Assembly (NCBI GenBank): GCA_029254745.1 | Contig: JAQWWZ010000012.1 | Span: 1 to 59,975 of the forward strand | DNA length: 59,975 nt | Source of the DNA: Opitutales bacterium | GTDB taxonomy: Bacteria > Verrucomicrobiota > Verrucomicrobiia > Opitutales > Seribacteraceae | Direction: 5' to 3' | Shown here: positions 8,078-16,621 of the stretch, piece after piece | Numbering within the stretch: the stretch's first letter is position 1 | How the letters are laid out: each line of letters starts with the position of its first letter | The notes under the pieces: generated by a model | The model's database searches: none | The model's input: only the letters and a program-made list of their open reading frames with translations | What the model was told of the DNA's origin: nothing | Translations under genes and position numbers: made by a program

Positions 8078-9184
8078 TCAAGAAGCACCAACGCTCTTCC
8101 AAACTTCTTCCACTTGGGTAAGGTGAACTCCTTCCTGCACAAAGGCCTGGCCAATGGATTCCATAAGGACAAAGCGCAGTTTACCTTGAAATACTTTTTT
8201 GTCTAATTGCATACTTTTGGTCAAAGACAAGGCAGGCAGTGGGTTCTTGAGTTGTACGGGCAAATCGTAAGAAGCGAGTGCGGAAAGAAGTTTCTCCTCT
8301 TTATCCTGCATACACAAACCAAGTGCCCTCGAAAGCCTAAAGGCGCAGACAAGACCAATACTGACTGCTTCCCCATGCAAATAATCACCATACCCGGCAA
8401 CCGATTCAATTGCATGGGCAAATGTATGACCAAGGTTTAGCAAGGCTCGCCCTCCCCTTCCGCATGCTGTTTCCCGTTCGTCATCTTCTACAACTTTAGC
8501 CTTTTCCGAACAGCAAGTTTGAATTAATTCCTGTAGTTCAGGAATCGCAGCATCATATGGGGCGACGCGGTCTGTGATGCTTTGAAAAAGAGCAGGATTG
8601 CCAATCATGCCGTATTTGATTACTTCGGCCATACCCGCAGAGAATTCCCGCTTGGGCAGGGTAGACAAAACATCCATATCAATAAAAACCTTGGCAGGCT
8701 GGTGAAAGGAACCCACGAGATTCTTACCCGCCTTCAGATTTATTCCAGTCTTCCCCCCCACCGAACTGTCGACCATTGAAAGAAGGGTGGTTGGGACTTG
8801 ATACAAGGAAACACCACGAAGAAAAGTTGCCGCAGCAAACCCAACTATGTCTCCCGTAACGCCCCCTCCTACCGCAAATACCGCACTCGATCGATCAACT
8901 CGTTGAGTGGCTAGAAAATCCCAAATCTGTATCAGGTGATCCGAAGACTTTGTTTTCTCACCGGATGGTAAAATTAAATGATCGGTTGATTGAAAAAATT
9001 TATCCAAAAAAGAGGGGTTCGAAGAACGTAATCCCTGGTCAGTGATGGCGACCACTTTTTCACCACGATTTAACAAATCTAATTTATACTCAAGGATACT
9101 TGACTCCAACCCTCTACCGATTTCAATGGAATAGGATCGATCGCTCAATCCTACTTTTATCTGACTGCTTTTGCTAAGATTCAT
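8078..9184 (-). CDS. aroB: 3-dehydroquinate synthase
   Basis: AroB converts DAHP to 3-dehydroquinate in the shikimate pathway, using NAD and a divalent metal. The ATG at 9184 gives 368 residues, the normal length; the frame remains open to 9283 but that extension runs into ftsY. The NAD-binding GGGVTGD is at residues 106-112, followed by GFAAATFLRG and VPTTLLSMVDSSVGGKTGIN. The metal ligand region LNLGHTFAHAIE and HGEAVSIG follow. It lies 22 bp after ftsY on the same strand and the operon continues into the unknown gene and lpxA. Confidence 0.96.
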   Translation of the reverse strand: MNLSKSSQIKVGLSDRSYSIEIGRGLESSILEYKLDLLNRGEKVVAITDQGLRSSNPSFLDKFFQSTDHLILPSGEKTKSSDHLIQIWDFLATQRVDRSSAVFAVGGGVTGDIVGFAAATFLRGVSLYQVPTTLLSMVDSSVGGKTGINLKAGKNLVGSFHQPAKVFIDMDVLSTLPKREFSAGMAEVIKYGMIGNPALFQSITDRVAPYDAAIPELQELIQTCCSEKAKVVEDDERETACGRGGRALLNLGHTFAHAIESVAGYGDYLHGEAVSIGLVCAFRLSRALGLCMQDKEEKLLSALASYDLPVQLKNPLPALSLTKSMQLDKKVFQGKLRFVLMESIGQAFVQEGVHLTQVEEVWKSVGAS

Positions 9185-9206
9185 CTCATGTAAGGGCTTC
9201 CTCCGA

Positions 9207-10142
9207 CTACTCCGCTCCCAGCTTTTGTTGAAGCGGAAGAATCGAGTCCAAATAATAATCAATTGAAAATGGCTGCAAATCATCGGCAGACTCTCCTAAC
9301 CCCAGAAAATAAATAGGAAGCTTTAATTCTCGGTAAATAGAAACCAAAACTCCCCCCTTTGATGTACCATCCAACTTCGTCACCACAAGGCCAGTTAACC
9401 CAAATTTTTGGTGAAAGACTTTCGCCTGCTCCAGCCCATTTGTTCCAGTGGAACCATCCACCACTAACCAAGAATGATGCGGTGCTTTTTCATCTCTTTT
9501 GCCAAGAACTCTTTTCATTTTAAAAAGCTCGTCCATCAGGTTATTTTTTACATGGAGCCTGCCTGCCGTATCAATAATAACAAGATTACAGGATCGGGCA
9601 TCAGCAGCAGAAAAAGCATCATAAGCAACGGCAGCAGAATCCGCTCCGTGATGTCCAAATACACATTCTAAGTCTAATCGATCTGCCCAAGCTTTTAATT
9701 GCTCGGTTGCAGCAGCACGAAAAGTGTCACAGGCACCCAGTAAAACCTTTTTCCCCTGCCCCTGTAAAAGATAACCGAGCTTGGCACAGGTGGTTGTCTT
9801 ACCTGAGCCGTTTACTCCAATCATGCATAATACTTGGAGCCTTTCTTCCGAATCCAACGAAAAAGGCTTTTCTGCTCCATGCAATGTATGCTGTAGAACC
9901 TCCCGGGCTACATGCAGGGCATCTTGCCCCTTAAAATCTTTATTATTTTTGTAGGCATCTTTGATACCAAGAATAATGTCCTCTGTGGTTTCCACCCCAA
10001 AATCAGCCGCATAGAGAGCTTCCTCAATGGATGCCATGTCTTCGGCATCCAGATTCCCTCGACCGAGAACTTTTGAAAATGTTCCCTGTAGGCTGGTTGC
10101 TCCTTTCTGGAACCCTTTTTTAAATTTAGAAAATATACCCAT
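9207..10142 (-). CDS. ftsY: Signal recognition particle receptor FtsY
   Basis: FtsY is the membrane-associated SRP GTPase that docks ribosome-nascent chain complexes. In this 311-residue form the NG domain starts almost at once; the long acidic A domain of E. coli is missing, as in many phyla. G1 GVNGSGKTT is at residues 109-117, followed by DTFRAAATEQL at 139-149, DTAGR at 191-195 and TKLDGTSKGG from 255. The C-terminal GLGESADDLQPF motif is intact. It leads a run with aroB, the unknown gene and lpxA. Confidence 0.97.
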   Translation of the reverse strand: MGIFSKFKKGFQKGATSLQGTFSKVLGRGNLDAEDMASIEEALYAADFGVETTEDIILGIKDAYKNNKDFKGQDALHVAREVLQHTLHGAEKPFSLDSEERLQVLCMIGVNGSGKTTTCAKLGYLLQGQGKKVLLGACDTFRAAATEQLKAWADRLDLECVFGHHGADSAAVAYDAFSAADARSCNLVIIDTAGRLHVKNNLMDELFKMKRVLGKRDEKAPHHSWLVVDGSTGTNGLEQAKVFHQKFGLTGLVVTKLDGTSKGGVLVSIYRELKLPIYFLGLGESADDLQPFSIDYYLDSILPLQQKLGAE

Positions 10143-10175
10143 TTTAGATGGTAATCAAAAGCGAAGATCTCATCG

Positions 10176-10760
10176 TTAAATCTTCTTTGGCTGAATTAAT
10201 AATGTAAAACAAGAATACTGAAGCAGTTGCTCGGTGCAACAGTCCTTTACAGTAAACAACTGGACCGTCATAATCAGGGTACGATCACTGAGCTCCCAGG
10301 TGTCAGTAATAAACCCACCCATATCATCGAGTGGAACTTTGTCCATCGTGGGGAAAACGGTATGCTTTCGCCCCTTCCCGTATAGACTGATTAATTTTTT
10401 CCTTACCATCTCCCATTGCGGCCGGACAACATCCTCATAAAAAAAATCCTGCCATCCACGTTGGCCTTCCACTAAGCAGAGTTTTAGCTGATCATTGACA
10501 ATCTTACAGACCAACTCATAACGCATTCCATCCCATTTGATTGTGCATCGTACTAATCCTTTATCCCTTTCCTCGTAAATTTGAATAAAACCACCCGCTC
10601 TGAGTTTGTGAAGAACCACCTCACGAGAATCCCCAAGTTTTAAGTCTGCGTAGATAAAAGGCTCCCCCTCCGAACTCAGATCTGGGGACTCTGCTTGCAA
10701 CGAAGCGGTTGCCCCCATGACCAAGGCAAAGAATGTTAACATTGCGACACACACCTTCAT
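10176..10760 (-). CDS. Secreted protein of unknown function
   Basis: This 194-residue protein has a clear signal peptide (MKVCVAMLTFFALVMGATASLQA) and a mature part of about 170 residues. The mature region begins with LKLGDSREVVLHKLRAGGF, a pattern seen in SmpA/BamE-like small envelope domains where 'G-S-x-x-V-x-x-x-L' opens a helix. Two adjacent Cys (CC) sit near residues 173-174. Further assignment is not possible. It lies 33 bp upstream of ftsY and 21 bp downstream of the alpha-toroid gene. Confidence 0.7.
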   Translation of the reverse strand: MKVCVAMLTFFALVMGATASLQAESPDLSSEGEPFIYADLKLGDSREVVLHKLRAGGFIQIYEERDKGLVRCTIKWDGMRYELVCKIVNDQLKLCLVEGQRGWQDFFYEDVVRPQWEMVRKKLISLYGKGRKHTVFPTMDKVPLDDMGGFITDTWELSDRTLIMTVQLFTVKDCCTEQLLQYSCFTLLIQPKKI

Positions 10761-10781
10761 TATACTGAATCTAAAAATCCT

Positions 10782-11927
10782 TCACAAAGCATAGAATATG
10801 CGCTCTAAAGATAAAAGGGCATAACAGCTGACCAAAATCGGGTCTTTCTCCCACCACCTACCGTTTTCATTCATCCAGAACCCTTCACTCCTTTGTTGAT
10901 TGATTAATTCCAGTCCTAATTCTTTTCGCCAATCTCGAAGGTTTCCAAATTTGTCTTCTATTTCTTTGGCTTGAGTCAGGGAAAGCGCTTTCGCCATAGT
11001 ATGGTAGTAGTAATAAAGTCCCTGCGGCCCCATACCTGGATTTTCCTGGATCGTGAAATTATCAGACAACCAAGTCTTCACCGCTAGCACCCGTTGATCG
11101 TCCGGCTGCATCTCAGCGTAAATAAAACTTAATAAGCCCGCATAACTCATACTTCCATATGACCTAAGTGCAACCTCTTCACCCGATTTTTTTCTTTCTC
11201 CAGCCATGCTTTTTCCAGGGAAATATACAAATCCTCCTCGGTCATCTTCATGATTGCTTACCCATGACTGTTTGTTGGAGGAGGATAAGTTCTGGCATTT
11301 TGAAACAAATGAAATGGCCGCATCCCAATCAAGGTCGAGTTCACCTTCTACTTTCGCATTCAAAGTATTTTTAGCGTAATACAATGCCTCCATTGCAAGG
11401 TGAGTATTTGAGAGGTCAGAATGTGCCCAAGTAGATCCGTAGCCAATACCTCCGTCAAAAGTGTTATCTGCAGTCCCTTTTAAATCGAAATCTGATTGCT
11501 GGTTGATTAAAAAATTCCGAGCATTCTTGACCGTATTATCATAGGTTTTTTCATTAGCCTGCAATAATGCCATCATACAAATCGAAGTATTGTAAGAAGC
11601 CAAGCCCTTCGAATAAATGCCTCCATCCGATTGAACTTTTGACATTAAAAAATCAAAGCCGATTTTGATTTTTTTACTGCTCTTCTTTTTTTTCTCATAG
11701 TCAGGTGCACCTAAATTGCATCGCAAAGCAAGGCCAGTAAGTGCGGGATAATCAGAGTTACCCCAATGACCACTCGTCACATTTTGCTCCGAGTTTAACC
11801 AACTCAGTCCCTTTTCTATTGCCCGCTGAATTTCTAGCTTAATCGACACATTCTCGATATTTTTTCCATGAACAAGAAAGGGAAACAAACTGAAACAGAG
11901 CACAACAGCGCATTTATAATTTATCAT
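10782..11927 (-). CDS. Secreted alpha/alpha-toroid protein with squalene-cyclase-like repeats
   Basis: With the ATG at 11927 the product is 381 residues: signal peptide (INYKCAVVLCFSLFPFLVHG), then prenyltransferase/squalene-oxidase-type repeats. A QW-like motif KGLSWLNSEQ...GHWG is at residues 39-56, with later repeats GGIYSKGLASYNTSICMMAL, AHSDLSNTHLAMEAL and RSEGFWMNENGRWW. The cyclase DxDD motif is absent, so it is unlikely to cyclise squalene. The closest architecture is the family of exported alpha-toroid proteins common in Planctomycetes and Verrucomicrobia, whose function is unknown. It follows the YdjY gene by 10 bp and probably works with it. Confidence 0.82.
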   Translation of the reverse strand: MINYKCAVVLCFSLFPFLVHGKNIENVSIKLEIQRAIEKGLSWLNSEQNVTSGHWGNSDYPALTGLALRCNLGAPDYEKKKKSSKKIKIGFDFLMSKVQSDGGIYSKGLASYNTSICMMALLQANEKTYDNTVKNARNFLINQQSDFDLKGTADNTFDGGIGYGSTWAHSDLSNTHLAMEALYYAKNTLNAKVEGELDLDWDAAISFVSKCQNLSSSNKQSWVSNHEDDRGGFVYFPGKSMAGERKKSGEEVALRSYGSMSYAGLLSFIYAEMQPDDQRVLAVKTWLSDNFTIQENPGMGPQGLYYYYHTMAKALSLTQAKEIEDKFGNLRDWRKELGLELINQQRSEGFWMNENGRWWEKDPILVSCYALLSLERIFYAL

Positions 11928-11937
11928 TTTAGTAATT

Positions 11938-12648
11938 CTAAGGTCTATTTTGCGGTAATTGCAAGACACAGGTTACTTCTTGATCAAGCGGCGGCATGGT
12001 CAACTTATTAGCAACCCAAAGATCATCGTTATCACTATTACTTTCAATGCTGTTGAGAATCGCATCTGGATCTAAATAAACTCCTAGAATTGAACCTGTA
12101 TGCTCAGCCATAAAAATTGTTTCGATAATCCTAGAACCTGTAAAAAGGTACAAAGGTTTGGCCGGGGTGTTTTTTTTGGCGTTGTGATTGTAATACAGCT
12201 CTCGGAGGTTTCGTTGCTTTATCGTTTGATTCGACTCCCAGGTAACATCGACATCCACGCACCGTGATGAGTAGCTTTGCGAATCATTGCTCTCGGAAAG
12301 GAAATAGTCACCCTCCGCTTTGGCTTTCAGAAGTAGTAATGAAGCGTGTATTATTTCGGGTCTTATTTTTGTTGTAAATAGAGATTCATGAATTTTACCA
12401 TTTTCATGGACAATACCATATTCAATTAACCCGCTTCTTTGGTTGGATGTCATCTTAAACTTGATAAGAAGATTTTGTTTATCGATGGTTACACCATCAA
12501 ATTCATAGCATCCGTTTTCAAGTTTCTTAATTTTGGGCCAATCCGTATTTGCAGACAAGCAGCAGGCGGACATGCTAAGCAAAATGAGAATGATTTTCAA
12601 AATTTTATACAAGGGTGTCGTTTTATGCCCAAAGTGATTGTTATCCAT
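11938..12648 (-). CDS. YdjY-domain lipoprotein
   Basis: This 236-residue protein has a lipoprotein-type signal (ILILLSMSAC, acylated Cys near 29). The mature region matches the YdjY domain as I know it: a strand-rich start (CYEFDGVTIDKQNLLIKFKM), the hallmark segment around GKIHESLFTT followed by PEIIHASLLLLKA, and a C-terminal WVANKLTMPPLDQEVTCVLQLP. YdjY proteins are periplasmic and of unknown role. The gene is divergent from the membrane-anchored alpha-toroid gene at 12740 and precedes the secreted one, so the three form a local set. Confidence 0.75.
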   Translation of the reverse strand: MDNNHFGHKTTPLYKILKIILILLSMSACCLSANTDWPKIKKLENGCYEFDGVTIDKQNLLIKFKMTSNQRSGLIEYGIVHENGKIHESLFTTKIRPEIIHASLLLLKAKAEGDYFLSESNDSQSYSSRCVDVDVTWESNQTIKQRNLRELYYNHNAKKNTPAKPLYLFTGSRIIETIFMAEHTGSILGVYLDPDAILNSIESNSDNDDLWVANKLTMPPLDQEVTCVLQLPQNRP

Positions 12649-12649
12649 A

Positions 12650-12666
12650 GTAAAAATAATTTTTAC
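12650..12666. promoter_or_regulatory. 17-bp palindrome in divergent intergenic region, candidate operator
   Basis: Perfect 8-bp arms GTAAAAAT and ATTTTTAC surround one central base. The palindrome ends 2 bp from the ATG of the YdjY gene, inside the 91-bp gap between it and the alpha-toroid gene on the other strand. The symmetry and position suit a repressor site acting on both genes, but AT-rich palindromes also occur by chance. Confidence 0.35.
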
Positions 12667-12681
12667 AATGAATTGCTCGAC

Positions 12682-12711
12682 TTGACCAATGCAATATTTG
12701 TTTTGTAGAGT
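12682..12711 (+). promoter_or_regulatory. Candidate sigma-70-type promoter for the alpha-toroid/azurin genes
   Basis: TTGACC (12682-12687) and TAGAGT (12706-12711) are separated by 18 bp, and the predicted start lies about 20 nt before the ATG at 12740. The match is five of six bases at -35 and four of six at -10. There is no experimental support. Confidence 0.3.
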
Positions 12712-12739
12712 ATCAAAAATTCGAATTGTATATAAAACT

Positions 12740-14296
12740 ATGGATGAAGCTGAACTACCACCCGAACAAATTATAGATCAAGCGGATATTCCGCCCGACA
12801 TGTCCATCGCTCCACCAGTAGAAGGTGCATTTGGTCAATACATGCGAGAGTACAGACTATTAAACAGTTTACTGTTTTCTCTGTTTATTTTGGTAGGTGC
12901 GTTTGCAGCACTTTGGAACATTGTTGTATATGTCGCAGCGGCAGGTGAAGGCAGTTCTGATTTTTCTGATGCTGGGACAGCTCCAGCTGAACAACAGCAA
13001 GAAAAACAAAAAGTTGTTAAGCTAATGCAAAGGCAGCAAAAATCACAACCGAGCACTCAGCAACAATTTCGTACTACCGCAGTCTCCGATATTTCCCTTC
13101 CTGATCTGAATGAACTGGATGTAAAAGATCTAGCACCTGTCGTGGAAGCTGCCGCCCCAACGATGGCTCAAGTTGGAATGAATAATGATCAAATGAAAAA
13201 GGCCATGGCAGGAATTGGTCTATCATTACCCAAAACGATGCAACAGCGCTGCGATCCTAAAAAAAGGATGGCGCGATTGAGATCAGGAGGAGGAAAAGAG
13301 ATCACAGAAAATGCAATTATTAAAGGTCTGACCTGGCTTAAAAATACGCAGGATAGTGACGGAGGCTGGGGAGATAAAGATAAAACACCTGAAGGTGCCA
13401 AGCCCAGGTATGGTAAAGATTCGCATAAGCAATCGATGACCGGCATGGCCTTGCTTGCTTATTTAGGGCATTGCGAGCTTCAGGATTCCCCTCAATTCGG
13501 CCCGACTGTACAAAAAGCGATCGACTTCCTTACAAGTTTCTCTCCCGACAAAATGACGGGGAGTAATAATTCGGGGGCTTATGCACATGGTATCCGTACA
13601 TATGCGTTGTGCGAAGCGTACACCATGACTAAAATCCCAAAGCTGAAAGAATATGCAAAACGAGCCGCCCTTTTTACTATTAAAGGTCAAAACGAAAACG
13701 GAGGTTGGGCGTATGGCTTTGGTAAAGGACCGGTTGCACACACTGACCTCTCTGTTACCGGATGGTGCATACAAGGTTTAAAAGCTGCGGCACTAACAGG
13801 TATTCCAATCGAGGGCCTGGATGAATCGATGGATAAAGCGATCGCTTATGTAAAAAAATGCCAAGACAGTGCGGGAAGATTCTCATACAAAATGACCGGT
13901 CATGGGGGTCAATCAGGACAGGGCTCTTTGACGGGTACGGGAGTTCTTTCCTTGCAAATTTGGAAAAATGCAAAATCGGCTGAAGCCAAAAAAGGACTCG
14001 CATGGATCCAAACAAATGTGAGTGAGAGTAAGGCTCAAAAAGATTGGAGTAAAATTAATGTGTATGGTTGGTACTATCATGCACAAGCCTGCTTCCAAGC
14101 AACCGGTGCCGGTGGTGCCAATTTTTGGCGTGCATGGAATAAAGACTTCCAGCAAATCGTGACTAAAGCACAATCCGAAGACGGGCACTGGCCCCATGGT
14201 TATCATTTCCATGGCGATACTGACCTTTATCGAACGACCATGACTATTCTGATGCTTGAAGTTTATTATCGATACATGCCATCCAACAAAGTTTAA
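12740..14296 (+). CDS. Membrane-anchored alpha/alpha-toroid protein with squalene-cyclase-like repeats
   Basis: With the ATG at 12740 the product is 518 residues. A cytoplasmic acidic/proline-rich tail (1-38) leads into a single transmembrane helix (about 41-67). A Gln-rich linker follows (EQQQEKQKVVKLMQRQQK), then the toroid domain from about 185. A textbook QW motif KGLTWLKNTQDSDGGW is at 195-210; later repeats include NENGGWAYGFGKGPVAHTDLSVTGW and QSEDGHWPHGYHF. No DxDD motif is seen. The tail/TM/linker plan recalls periplasmic subunits driven from the inner membrane, such as TonB-like or ExbD-like proteins, but that comparison is loose. Azurin follows after 37 bp. Confidence 0.85.
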   Translation: MDEAELPPEQIIDQADIPPDMSIAPPVEGAFGQYMREYRLLNSLLFSLFILVGAFAALWNIVVYVAAAGEGSSDFSDAGTAPAEQQQEKQKVVKLMQRQQKSQPSTQQQFRTTAVSDISLPDLNELDVKDLAPVVEAAAPTMAQVGMNNDQMKKAMAGIGLSLPKTMQQRCDPKKRMARLRSGGGKEITENAIIKGLTWLKNTQDSDGGWGDKDKTPEGAKPRYGKDSHKQSMTGMALLAYLGHCELQDSPQFGPTVQKAIDFLTSFSPDKMTGSNNSGAYAHGIRTYALCEAYTMTKIPKLKEYAKRAALFTIKGQNENGGWAYGFGKGPVAHTDLSVTGWCIQGLKAAALTGIPIEGLDESMDKAIAYVKKCQDSAGRFSYKMTGHGGQSGQGSLTGTGVLSLQIWKNAKSAEAKKGLAWIQTNVSESKAQKDWSKINVYGWYYHAQACFQATGAGGANFWRAWNKDFQQIVTKAQSEDGHWPHGYHFHGDTDLYRTTMTILMLEVYYRYMPSNKV

Positions 14297-14333
14297 TTCT
14301 ACCTTCCCTAATCTAAAACACCCAAAACCAGTA

Positions 14334-14774
14334 ATGAAATTCATCTCTCTTTTTGTACTCTTCTTATTCACCTCATCATTCTTTGTCCACGCAAGTGAAA
14401 TTGTGGTTAATGGAAATGACACCATGCAATTTGATGTAAAAACATTCGAGGTAAAAGCCGGAGAACCTGTGACCCTTACACTCAAAAACACTGGCAAACT
14501 TCCAAAAATTGCTATGGGTCACAACCTCGTTGTCCTGAAGAAAGGAATAAGTGCCATCGCTTTTGGGCAAAAAGCATTGGGTGCCGGCGCAAATGCAACC
14601 AATCCCCTCCCCGACTCAATAAAAGACGATGTGGTAGCAAATACCAAATTATTGGGACCGGGCGAATCCGATACGATCAAATTCACAGCCCCTAAAGAAA
14701 CTGGCTCCTATGAGTTCGTTTGTACATTTCCGGGTCATTTTGCTATGATGCGCGGAACCATGACCGTTAAGTAA
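14334..14774 (+). CDS. Azurin, periplasmic blue copper protein
   Basis: Azurin is a small electron carrier with a type 1 copper site. The 146-residue product has a signal peptide (residues 1-20) and then the azurin fold. All copper ligands are present: His63 in MGHNLVV, Cys130, His135 and Met139 in FVCTFPGHFAMM (Cys-x4-His-x3-Met). The Ala-rich insert typical of azurin (FGQKALGAGANATN) is also there. The start is the ATG at 14334, directly at the signal peptide. It lies 37 bp after the alpha-toroid gene. Its electron partners are not in the window. Confidence 0.93.
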   Translation: MKFISLFVLFLFTSSFFVHASEIVVNGNDTMQFDVKTFEVKAGEPVTLTLKNTGKLPKIAMGHNLVVLKKGISAIAFGQKALGAGANATNPLPDSIKDDVVANTKLLGPGESDTIKFTAPKETGSYEFVCTFPGHFAMMRGTMTVK

Positions 14775-14858
14775 TTTATTACACGAATCATATCTTCAAT
14801 TGATAATCTCAATTATGACTTCTTGACTTTTACTTCAGGAAGTTAGATTTACACCTGT

Positions 14859-16586
14859 ATGGCAAACATTGATCAGGGGAAATATTTACAAGAAGCTGAA
14901 GCGAAGGGATTAGGCTCCCGACTACTTGCTTACTCTAAACTTTCGGGACCGGGGTGGATACAGTCTGCCATAACCTTGGGAGGTGGCTCTCTTGCTTCCA
15001 GTTTGTTCCTTGGTGTTTTAGCTGGTTACAGTCTTTTATGGCTACAACCTGTCGCAATCTTACTTGGTATTATAATGCTAAGCTCGGTGAGTCACGTAAC
15101 CCTTTCCACGGGTCAAAGTCCTTTTACTTCCATAAATAATGAAATCAATCCTGTCCTCGGCTGGGGTTGGGCAATTGCCACGATCATGGCTAATGTGGTT
15201 TGGTGCTTACCCCAATTTTCTCTAGGTACGGCAGCCCTTACTCAAAACTTACTACCTTCCCTCAACCATACTTGGGGAAAAGCTTTGGCATGCCTTCTTA
15301 TTCTCTCTATCGCCCTCATTGTTGTTTGGTCTTATGACCGAGGAAGTAAAGGTGTAAAAGTTTTTGATTGGGTGTTAAAACTCATGGTCGGAATTGTGGT
15401 TATCTCATTCTTTGGTGTCGTCTTTAAATTAGGATCAAACGGCGAACTTGATTGGGGTAGTATTCTTAGTGGATTTATCCCAAACCTTTCCTTACTCAAT
15501 GAACCTGCCGAAGTTTACCAACCATTTTTGCAAGATGCAGGGAAATTTCGGATATTTTGGGAAACAAAAATTATTAGCATGCAGAGAGATGTGATGATAT
15601 CGGCGGCGGCTACCGCGGTCGGTATTAATATGACATTCTTTATGCCGTTTGTTTTGCTACGTCGAAAATGGGGACGGGCACACCGAGGGCTCGCTAAATT
15701 TGATCTTTGGACCGCCCTACTCATTCCTTATGTCATTGCCACCACCTGCGTTGTAATCGCTGCGGGTTCTCGATTTAATGGGAAACCTGAATCAGCTTAC
15801 AGTAATTTTGAGAACCGAGTCCTACAATCCAACCTAGAACAAGGATACGGCAAGTTGACCATTGCTCGTGCCAGATCAGAAATGGGAGATGAGAAGTACA
15901 ACAAATTAGCCCCGGTACAACAAGACCAAGTCCTTGCCTCATTACCAGAAGTTGACAAACAATTGGCGGCCATGCTTGTCAAGCGAGACTCTTTCAACCT
16001 TGCGGCTTCCTTGGAAGGCTTATTTGGCAGTAAGGCTTTCTCCCATTATGTTTTTGGAATCGGGGTTCTTGGCATGGCGATTTCCACCATTATTGTCCTT
16101 ATGACTATAAACGGGCATGCCGTGTGCGAAATTATGGGCAAACCACATCGGGGCCAAACATTTCTCTTTGGTGCTTTAATTGCTGGTATTGGAGTCCTTG
16201 GACCGTTCATATGGAGCGATGCGGCTTTTTGGTTGGCGGTGCCAACATCAATACTCGGATTCACCCTCATACCGGTGGCTTACCTGAGCTTTTTTCTTCT
16301 TATGAATAATAAAGTTATTCTTGGACGCGAACGCCCCGAGGGTTTAAAGCGTTTGGTAGGCAATGGGTTTATGCTCCTCTCCCTGTTGGTAATGGGGACA
16401 GCTGCCTTTTATGTTGCCTGGCAAAAAACATGGGATGGGTTTCCCATTGGGAAGATTATTATCATAGCGTTTGGAATCATGCTCCTCATTGGACATTTTT
16501 CTCTTCGAAACAAAAAACTTTCTAAAAAAATTGAGGGATTGGAAATGAGACTACAAGGTATAAACGCCAAGCTTGATAAATCCTAA
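14859..16586 (+). CDS. Nramp-like (LeuT-fold) membrane transporter, metal-site motifs missing
   Basis: This 575-residue protein has 11-12 predicted transmembrane helices, with a soluble loop (about 305-365) and a coiled C-terminal tail. The first helix SGPGWIQSAITLGGGSLASS is placed like the Nramp GPGFL...DPGN helix, and the general layout fits SLC11/Nramp relatives of Planctomycetes and Verrucomicrobia. The metal-binding DPGN of helix 1 reads LGGGS here, and the helix 6 MPH motif is not present (MTFFMPF). It may therefore not carry Mn2+ or Fe2+. It lies 84 bp after azurin. Confidence 0.7.
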   Translation: MANIDQGKYLQEAEAKGLGSRLLAYSKLSGPGWIQSAITLGGGSLASSLFLGVLAGYSLLWLQPVAILLGIIMLSSVSHVTLSTGQSPFTSINNEINPVLGWGWAIATIMANVVWCLPQFSLGTAALTQNLLPSLNHTWGKALACLLILSIALIVVWSYDRGSKGVKVFDWVLKLMVGIVVISFFGVVFKLGSNGELDWGSILSGFIPNLSLLNEPAEVYQPFLQDAGKFRIFWETKIISMQRDVMISAAATAVGINMTFFMPFVLLRRKWGRAHRGLAKFDLWTALLIPYVIATTCVVIAAGSRFNGKPESAYSNFENRVLQSNLEQGYGKLTIARARSEMGDEKYNKLAPVQQDQVLASLPEVDKQLAAMLVKRDSFNLAASLEGLFGSKAFSHYVFGIGVLGMAISTIIVLMTINGHAVCEIMGKPHRGQTFLFGALIAGIGVLGPFIWSDAAFWLAVPTSILGFTLIPVAYLSFFLLMNNKVILGRERPEGLKRLVGNGFMLLSLLVMGTAAFYVAWQKTWDGFPIGKIIIIAFGIMLLIGHFSLRNKKLSKKIEGLEMRLQGINAKLDKS

Positions 16587-16621
16587 AACTTCTCCCCTTA
16601 GGGAATCAGTAATCTTTTTAA

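Noticed and set aside
10782-14296. Squalene-hopene cyclase or protein prenyltransferase
   Set aside because: The QW-like repeats are there but the DxDD motif and other active-site residues are not, and the proteins have signal peptides or a membrane anchor.
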